Under the pieces are notes generated by a model, which saw only the letters and a program-made list of their open reading frames with translations, was not told the DNA's origin and made no database searches. Of a stretch of DNA of 11,474 nt, positions 7,608-11,474 are shown piece by piece; positions within the stretch are counted from its first letter, which is position 1, and each line of letters starts with the position of its first letter. The translations under genes and the position numbers were made by a program. This DNA comes from JBDNFP01 sp041689775 (GTDB lineage Bacteria; Bacteroidota; Bacteroidia; Cytophagales; Spirosomataceae), in contig JBDNFP010000261.1 in assembly GCA_041689775.1 (NCBI GenBank), forward strand, positions 1 through 11,474, in the 5' to 3' direction.

Positions 7608-8585
7608 TTGAAATTAGTAAAAAATATTCAGTCCATAGCAAAAGATGTATTGCTTCAGGAAGCAGAAGCAATAAAAAATCTTGTGGACTGTATTGATGAT
7701 TCGTTCGAAAGCTGTGTAGAAACAATCCTCCAAGCGGGAGGACGTCTCGTTATTACCGGTATTGGAAAAAGTGCCATTATCGGGCAAAAAATCGTAGCCA
7801 CGCTTAATTCTACGGGTACTCCATCGCTATTTATGCACGCCGCTGACGCCATCCATGGCGACCTCGGCATGATACAAACTAACGATGTGGTGTTGGCTAT
7901 TTCAAAAAGTGGTGATACTCCGGAGGTAAAAGTGCTAGTACCCCTATTGAAGCGAACCGGGGTCACGCTCATCGCGATGGTCAGTAATAAAGAATCTTAT
8001 CTGGCCAAAAATGCTCACTTCGTTTTACACGCTTATGCTCCCCGTGAGGCCGACCCTCTTAACTTGGCTCCCACCACGAGTACTACCGTGGCGTTGGCAC
8101 TCGGAGACGCACTAGCCATCTGCCTGCTCGAAGCTAGAGGATTTACTCGTCAGGACTTCGCCCGTTATCATCCGGGAGGAGCTTTGGGTAAAAAGTTATA
8201 CTTACGCGTCAGTGATATTTACCCGCACAATACACTGCCTACCGTTCTCGAAACAGCAAATCTAAAAGAAGTAATTCTTGAAATTACTTCCAAACGTTTG
8301 GGCGCCACCGCCGTGTTGAGCACGGGCACTAACAATCTAGTAGGGATTGTGACCGATGGAGATCTTCGCCGGATGCTAAATCAGCATCGTGAGGGAGATT
8401 TGCTGCATTTAACGGCTGCCGGCATCATGACTAGCTCTCCCATTAGTATTCACTCCGAAGAATATGCGGTCAACGCATTACAACTTATGCAGGCTCGCAG
8501 TATCACACAACTGCTAGTTGTTGACGAAGGCGAACTCAAAGGTTTTGTGCATTTGCACGATTTGCTAAAAGAAGGGTTAATCTAA
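7608..8585 (+). CDS. kdsD: D-arabinose-5-phosphate isomerase (KpsF/GutQ family)
   Basis: This 325-residue enzyme converts ribulose-5-phosphate to arabinose-5-phosphate, the first committed step towards Kdo of lipopolysaccharide. The SIS domain (about 1-200) contains GIGKSAIIGQK (51-61), HGDLGM (83-88), SKSGDTPE (99-106), APTTSTT (154-160) and HPGGALGKKL (188-197). Residues Lys54, Glu106, Glu147 and His188 line up, at a constant offset of five, with the catalytic Lys59, Glu111, Glu152 and His193 of E. coli KdsD. Two CBS domains follow (about 207-262 and 272-325). The start is a TTG: the frame is closed by TAA at 7590, no ATG or GTG lies between, and the next in-frame Met (residue 76) would remove half the SIS domain. 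It is divergent from recQ; its stop overlaps that of the DUF4293 gene. Confidence 0.94.
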   Translation: MKLVKNIQSIAKDVLLQEAEAIKNLVDCIDDSFESCVETILQAGGRLVITGIGKSAIIGQKIVATLNSTGTPSLFMHAADAIHGDLGMIQTNDVVLAISKSGDTPEVKVLVPLLKRTGVTLIAMVSNKESYLAKNAHFVLHAYAPREADPLNLAPTTSTTVALALGDALAICLLEARGFTRQDFARYHPGGALGKKLYLRVSDIYPHNTLPTVLETANLKEVILEITSKRLGATAVLSTGTNNLVGIVTDGDLRRMLNQHREGDLLHLTAAGIMTSSPISIHSEEYAVNALQLMQARSITQLLVVDEGELKGFVHLHDLLKEGLI

Positions 8586-9058
8586 CGCATCCGATTCGAC
8601 TCTTTCACCAAGCGCTCGTCCCGGCGAATAAACCGGTTGGCCAGTACATTAGCGAGCATCGCTACTACCAGCGCGTAGAACCCTACCAGATAATTACCAG
8701 TCTCCGCTGGGTCGAATAGCTTAGCCGCTTTATAAAAAGACTGATATACTACGGTGGCCAACATGACCGTCATCAGAATAGAGTTGACGGCACAAAGTGC
8801 GGACTGCATGAGGCGATTACGGTATTTGGTAATTGCAAAAAGGGCAACACCAGCGACCAGCACCGCCAACGCGATTAAATAGTAAATCGGCTGAACCGTA
8901 GACTGCACCTCGTTCGTTTTAATGGTGAGGTGCATGGCCGTCATAGAGGCTTCCTGCATACCATCAACGGCAGTTTTTTGCCAAAGTGGCTGAGTAGCAA
9001 ACACCCCCATGGCGATTGCGGTAATGGCTAAAAATAAAGTCTGAATTCGTTGTAACAT
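8582..9058 (-). CDS. DUF4293 family membrane protein
   Basis: This 158-residue protein matches the Bacteroidota-specific DUF4293 family, whose function is unknown. The characteristic start MLQRIQTLFL and end LANRFIRRDERLVKES are both present. It has four likely membrane helices: about residues 6-22, 59-77, 84-105 and 121-142, with a polar loop of some 35 residues between the first two, and a basic C-terminal tail. The frame is open upstream to an ATG at 9142, but the family begins at MLQRIQ, so ATG at 9058 is preferred; the 28 extra residues would not be family-like. Its stop codon shares bases with that of kdsD. It lies 172 bp downstream of rimO on the same strand. Confidence 0.85.
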   Translation of the reverse strand: MLQRIQTLFLAITAIAMGVFATQPLWQKTAVDGMQEASMTAMHLTIKTNEVQSTVQPIYYLIALAVLVAGVALFAITKYRNRLMQSALCAVNSILMTVMLATVVYQSFYKAAKLFDPAETGNYLVGFYALVVAMLANVLANRFIRRDERLVKESNRMR

Positions 9059-9162
9059 AAGCTGCTTTAGGCGATTAACTATTGGCTGTCGGGCTTCTTT
9101 TGCTCGGACAAGGAACAGTACGCTCTGGATTTTAAAAAACAATGATTAGTTAACCTATTGCA

Positions 9163-9183
9163 TAGCCCGTTATTTGCGGGCTA
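9163..9183. repeat. Hairpin between rimO and the DUF4293 gene
   Basis: A perfect 7-bp inverted repeat TAGCCCG / CGGGCTA (9163-9169 and 9177-9183) encloses a 7-nt loop. It lies downstream of rimO on the minus strand, where a terminator would be expected, but neither strand shows a T tract after the stem. It may be a weak or factor-dependent terminator, an mRNA 3' stabiliser, or chance. Confidence 0.4.
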
Positions 9184-9193
9184 CACGAAAACA

Positions 9194-9201
9194 CAAAATT
9201 A
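9194..9201 (-). promoter_or_regulatory. Candidate -7 element before the DUF4293 gene
   Basis: On the minus strand TAATTTTG fits TAnnTTTG exactly. No convincing TTG lies 17-20 bp upstream of it, so only half of the promoter pattern is present. If used, it gives a leader of about 130 nt that includes the hairpin at 9163-9183. Confidence 0.3.
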
Positions 9202-9230
9202 TATTCTACTGGGAAACTAACGACAGTCTC

Positions 9231-10541
9231 TTAAATTACTACGTCGCCGTAAAGGTCAAATTCTTCGGCCTTCGTAATTTTCACATTGGAAAAATCACCC
9301 ATGCGTACGTACTGCGCTGCTGGCACTAATACCTCGTTGTCAACCTCGGGCGAATCAAATTCTGTACGACCAATGAAGTACCCTCCTTCTTTACGATCGA
9401 AAAGTACCTTGTGCGTTTGTCCAATTTTCTCCTGATTATTTTCCCACGAAATCCCCTGCTGCAACTCCATAATCGTATCGGCCCGCTCTTGCTTCACTTC
9501 GGCTGGCACATCATCAACGTACGTATACGAATGGGTGTTTTCTTCGTGCGAATATTGAAAAACTCCAAGCCGATCGAAGCGCATCTTTTCCACAAACTCG
9601 AAAGTTTCGTCAAAAAGAGCTTCGGTTTCGCCCGGGTGACCAACGATCAGCGTAGTACGAAGCGAGATGCCTGGCACTTTCTCACGAATAGTTTCGATGA
9701 GCGCTTCGGTTTTTTCGCGGGTTATACCGCGCCGCATGGATTTCAATATCTCGGTAGAGCCCGTTTGCAGGGGCATGTCGAGGTAGTTACAGATGTTGGG
9801 GCGCTCACGCATGACATTAAGTACGTCCAGCGGAAAACCCGACGGATAGGCGTACTGCAACCTAATCCAGTCAATTCCTTCTACATCTGATAGCCGGGCC
9901 ATGAGGTCCGATAGGTTTCTTTTCTTATAGATGTCTAGTCCGTAATACGTCAAATCCTGGGCAATCAGGATAAGCTCTTTGGTGCCACGACGAGCCAGAG
10001 ATTTAGCCTCAGTAACCAGCTCTTCAATGGGCCGCGATACGTGGCCACCTCGCATCAGTGGAATAGCACAAAAGCTGCACGGACGGTCACAACCTTCGGC
10101 AATTTTGAGGTACGCATAGTGAGCGGGAGTCGTCAGAAGACGTTCTCCTACTAATTCATGCTTATAATCCGCTTTTAAAGTTTTGAGTAGTCGGGGTAGC
10201 TCGTTGGTACCAAACCAGGCATCCACCATTGGTATTTCTATCGACAACTCATCCTTATAGCGGTGCGAAAGGCAGCCCGTTACGTATACTTTGTCTACAA
10301 TACCAGCCTCTTTGGCCTCCACGTAGCGCAGAATAGTATCAATGGATTCTTCCTTGGCACCATCAATAAACCCACAGGTATTGATGACCACAATCTGAGC
10401 ATCATCCTTTTTGGATTCGTGGGCTACCTTATAACCGTTTCCTTTTAGCTGCGTGTACAGCACTTCAGAATCCACTAGGTTTTTTGAGCAACCCAGTGTA
10501 ACAATATTGACTTTACTCTTCCGAGTTCCTTTGGTTTTCAT
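9231..10541 (-). CDS. rimO: Ribosomal protein S12 methylthiotransferase RimO
   Basis: RimO (436 residues) is a radical-SAM enzyme that adds a methylthio group to a conserved aspartate of ribosomal protein S12. The N-terminal UPF0004 domain holds three cluster cysteines: LGCSKN (Cys18), NTCGF (Cys56) and GCLSH (Cys90). The radical-SAM cluster motif CDRPCSFC gives Cys151, Cys155 and Cys158. A C-terminal TRAM domain covers about 370-436. The motif LGCSKNLVDSE and the sequence KIAEGCDRPCSFCAIP favour RimO over its tRNA-modifying relative MiaB. ATG at 10541 is preferred; the in-frame TTG at 10547 adds only two residues. A control region with a possible -7 element lies about 100 bp upstream. The next gene downstream, on the same strand, encodes the DUF4293 protein. 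Confidence 0.95.
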   Translation of the reverse strand: MKTKGTRKSKVNIVTLGCSKNLVDSEVLYTQLKGNGYKVAHESKKDDAQIVVINTCGFIDGAKEESIDTILRYVEAKEAGIVDKVYVTGCLSHRYKDELSIEIPMVDAWFGTNELPRLLKTLKADYKHELVGERLLTTPAHYAYLKIAEGCDRPCSFCAIPLMRGGHVSRPIEELVTEAKSLARRGTKELILIAQDLTYYGLDIYKKRNLSDLMARLSDVEGIDWIRLQYAYPSGFPLDVLNVMRERPNICNYLDMPLQTGSTEILKSMRRGITREKTEALIETIREKVPGISLRTTLIVGHPGETEALFDETFEFVEKMRFDRLGVFQYSHEENTHSYTYVDDVPAEVKQERADTIMELQQGISWENNQEKIGQTHKVLFDRKEGGYFIGRTEFDSPEVDNEVLVPAAQYVRMGDFSNVKITKAEEFDLYGDVVI

Positions 10542-10640
10542 TGGCAATAGGCTGTCAGCAAGTAGCTTTCAGCTTTTTATATTTTTATAACGTACTAGCT
10601 TCACCCGCAAAGGTTTGATACTGAACGGCGGAACGGGGTG

Positions 10641-10648
10641 CAAAGTTC
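10641..10648 (-). promoter_or_regulatory. Possible -7 element of rimO
   Basis: On the minus strand GAACTTTG differs from TAnnTTTG at one base and follows a T-rich run, a common context in Bacteroidota promoters. It would give a rimO leader of roughly 90-95 nt. No clear TTG occurs 17-20 bp upstream, so support is modest. Confidence 0.3.
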
Positions 10649-10670
10649 GGAAAAATTATGATAGGAACGA

Positions 10671-11029
10671 CTATGGAATGATACCATATCGTGTGTAGCT
10701 CCCAGAATATGAAATTTTAGAACAGCACTCCCGAGTGCCTTCCTGCCTAGGCACCCGCCCCGATAGAATAAAACTATCCCCATCAGTCAGATAGTAGGTC
10801 GAGTACGAATAGCCTACTTCGGCATTATTATACACTACCGCGACCCTTTCTATATCTCCCTCCCGCACCAGCACTATTCTATCCCGTAGTGTTAGTTTGA
10901 GTGATCGGTTGGGTTGGTCGTAATGACCACGCCCTGAGCATAAGGCCAATAGTTTAATAGCAGGGCAAAAAGCAAAATACCTGCCCCAATCATCAACGGT
11001 GGCAACAGATACACCAATGTCCGATACAT
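10671..11029 (-). pseudogene. Small membrane-anchored protein, apparently frameshifted
   Basis: I do not recognise this gene. From ATG at 11029 a 45-residue frame starts MYRTLVYLLPPLMIG and continues with a strong membrane helix (about residues 5-28) before stopping at 10892. A second frame, offset by one base, overlaps it from about 10949 and runs to a stop at 10671; its central part (RDRIVLVREGDIERV, then GYSYSTYYLTDGDSFIL) has the mixed polar and hydrophobic pattern of a folded domain. Together they read as one protein of about 119 residues with an N-terminal anchor, broken by loss of a base near 10905-10895. Only 4 bp separate the ATG from the stop of the preceding frameshifted gene, as in an operon. 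Alternatives are a genuine 45-residue membrane peptide, a -1 programmed frameshift, or an assembly error. The C-terminal end is uncertain, since another frame stays open to 10601. Confidence 0.4.
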
Positions 11030-11033
11030 TTGA

Positions 11034-11265
11034 TCAGTAGGAACAGAAATCTTGGAAAATTAAAAAAAAGACTACCCCCATTACTACCATGAAGGAGCCC
11101 ATTATTCCATCGAAGCCCGTAAAGTACCTTAATGCTGACACTTATATACTCGCTGCACTTTAGCGGGGAGTTTTCTCCCGCCGTATCCCGCGTAAAACGC
11201 AGCAGCTTCCACATACCCCAAGCAAACAGCCCGAAAATGAACACGAAAACAAGGATCGTTTCCAT
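11034..11265 (-). pseudogene. Small two-helix membrane protein with a one-base frameshift
   Basis: The frame starting at ATG 11265 begins METILVFVFIFGLFAWG, a clear membrane helix (residues 3-19), then a charged stretch to about residue 41. Beyond that its frame becomes unlike a protein, while the neighbouring frame, open from 11141, gives a coherent continuation: YFTGFDGIMGSF, then a second hydrophobic helix MVVMGVVFFLIF, ending QDFCSY at a TGA (11034-11036). The span is 232 bp, one more than a multiple of three, so one extra base near 11142 (in ATAAGTG) would explain the break; the repaired product is 76 residues with two membrane helices. The family is unknown to me. The next small membrane ORF starts 4 bp after its stop. 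It could be a decaying gene, a sequencing error, or two separate short peptides. Confidence 0.45.
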
Positions 11266-11311
11266 AGCAAAAGAGTTCCTCTAATTGTTTCATTAAAGAT
11301 ACTCTTTTGCT
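11266..11311. repeat. 11-bp inverted repeat abutting the start codon of the small membrane gene
   Basis: AGCAAAAGAGT (11266-11276) and its exact complement ACTCTTTTGCT (11301-11311) are separated by 24 bp. On the minus strand the inner arm ends directly at the ATG at 11265, and the purine-rich AGAGGA that could serve as ribosome site lies in the loop beside that arm. On the plus strand the second arm is followed by a run of T residues, so it could also act as a weak AT-rich terminator in that direction. Confidence 0.4.
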
Positions 11312-11314
11312 TTT

Positions 11315-11329
11315 TTTCTGACACAGAAA
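11315..11329. other. 15-bp dyad, possible operator
   Basis: TTTCTGACACAGAAA is a perfect 6+3+6 dyad. It lies about 32 bp upstream of the -7 element at 11361, at the position of an upstream regulator site for the rightward gene, and also in the upstream flank of the leftward small membrane gene. No matching regulator is encoded in the window. Confidence 0.25.
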
Positions 11330-11360
11330 TTTGGGTACTGGGTATATAATTTATGATTCG

Positions 11361-11368
11361 TAACTTTG
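11361..11368 (+). promoter_or_regulatory. -7 element of the right-edge gene
   Basis: TAACTTTG fits TAnnTTTG perfectly. The upstream element is weak: CTG at 11338-11340 has a 20-bp gap, and a better TTTG at 11330-11333 is 27 bp away. A start 4-7 bp beyond the element would fall at 11372-11375, on the ATG of the next gene. Confidence 0.5.
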
Positions 11369-11372
11369 TGCC

Positions 11373-11474
11373 ATGGATCTTGACTTTGACAAATACAAAC
11401 TGCTACAATACTGCACCAATGAATGGTGCAAATACCATAACCAAATTGGCTTGGGCAACATATGCACACTAAGC
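11373..11474 (+). CDS. Start of a gene cut by the window edge, possible zinc-ribbon transposase
   Basis: Only 34 residues are visible and the frame runs off the window. TAA at 11361 closes the frame upstream and ATG at 11373 is the first start codon. The sequence has Cys14, Cys19, His22 and Cys31 in the pattern C-x4-C followed by GLGNI. This resembles, from memory, the N-terminal zinc ribbon of some IS1-like and related transposases, where a C-x-N-x-x-C block is followed by a G-x-GNI segment. With so little sequence the assignment is weak; another zinc-binding protein is possible. There is no ribosome site, and the -7 element ends only 4 bp before the ATG, so a leaderless message is possible. 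Confidence 0.5.
   Translation, partial: MDLDFDKYKLLQYCTNEWCKYHNQIGLGNICTLS

Noticed and set aside
9059..9142. N-terminal extension of the DUF4293 protein to ATG 9142
   Set aside because: The family's conserved first residues (MLQRIQ) begin at ATG 9058 and the extra 28 residues are charged and unlike the family.
9411..9890. 159-residue plus-strand ORF
   Set aside because: It is antisense to the well-supported rimO gene and shows no recognisable domain or start signal.
10542..10547. TTG start for rimO
   Set aside because: ATG at 10541 is two codons further in and is the more common start type.
10601..10783. 60-residue minus-strand ORF
   Set aside because: It overlaps the end of the frameshifted gene in another frame and extends over the probable rimO promoter; its composition is not convincing as protein, though it might be a displaced C-terminus.

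Overview
The window looks like a chromosomal segment of a member of the Bacteroidota, most likely a Cytophagales-type bacterium. The evidence is the gene families (a long RecQ, a RicT/PSP1 protein with a cysteine-rich start, a DUF4293 protein, a Bacteroidota-style RimO), the weak or absent Shine-Dalgarno sequences before most genes, and promoter elements of the Bacteroidota type (-7 TAnnTTTG). No 16S or other taxonomic marker is present, so the genus is open.

Layout. The left edge (2-214, +) holds the C-terminal end of an IS630-family transposase and probably one end of that element. A block on the minus strand follows, read from right to left: recQ (helicase), purD (purine synthesis), ricT (PSP1-domain protein), an intrinsic terminator, anmK (anhydro-MurNAc kinase) and lhgO (L-2-hydroxyglutarate oxidase). 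Divergent from recQ is kdsD (arabinose-5-phosphate isomerase, +), with a recognisable promoter and a TTG start. kdsD runs tail to tail into a DUF4293 membrane-protein gene (-), and the two share their stop-codon bases. Upstream of that lies rimO (-). The last ~0.9 kb has no established gene. It holds two small membrane-protein reading frames (-) that each appear broken by a one-base frameshift, some dyads, and at the right edge a strong -7 element placed almost on the start codon of a new gene (+) that runs off the window. Its cysteine pattern recalls a transposase zinc ribbon.

Functionally most of the window is housekeeping: purine synthesis (PurD), DNA repair (RecQ), cell-wall recycling (AnmK), metabolite repair (LhgO), LPS Kdo supply (KdsD) and ribosomal protein S12 modification (RimO). 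purD and ricT look translationally coupled. I found no phage, CRISPR, toxin-antitoxin, biosynthetic cluster or tRNA/rRNA gene, and no clear new multi-gene system. The least ordinary parts are the frameshifted small membrane-protein pair at 10671-11265, the putative leaderless start at 11361-11375, and the terminator squeezed between ricT and anmK.
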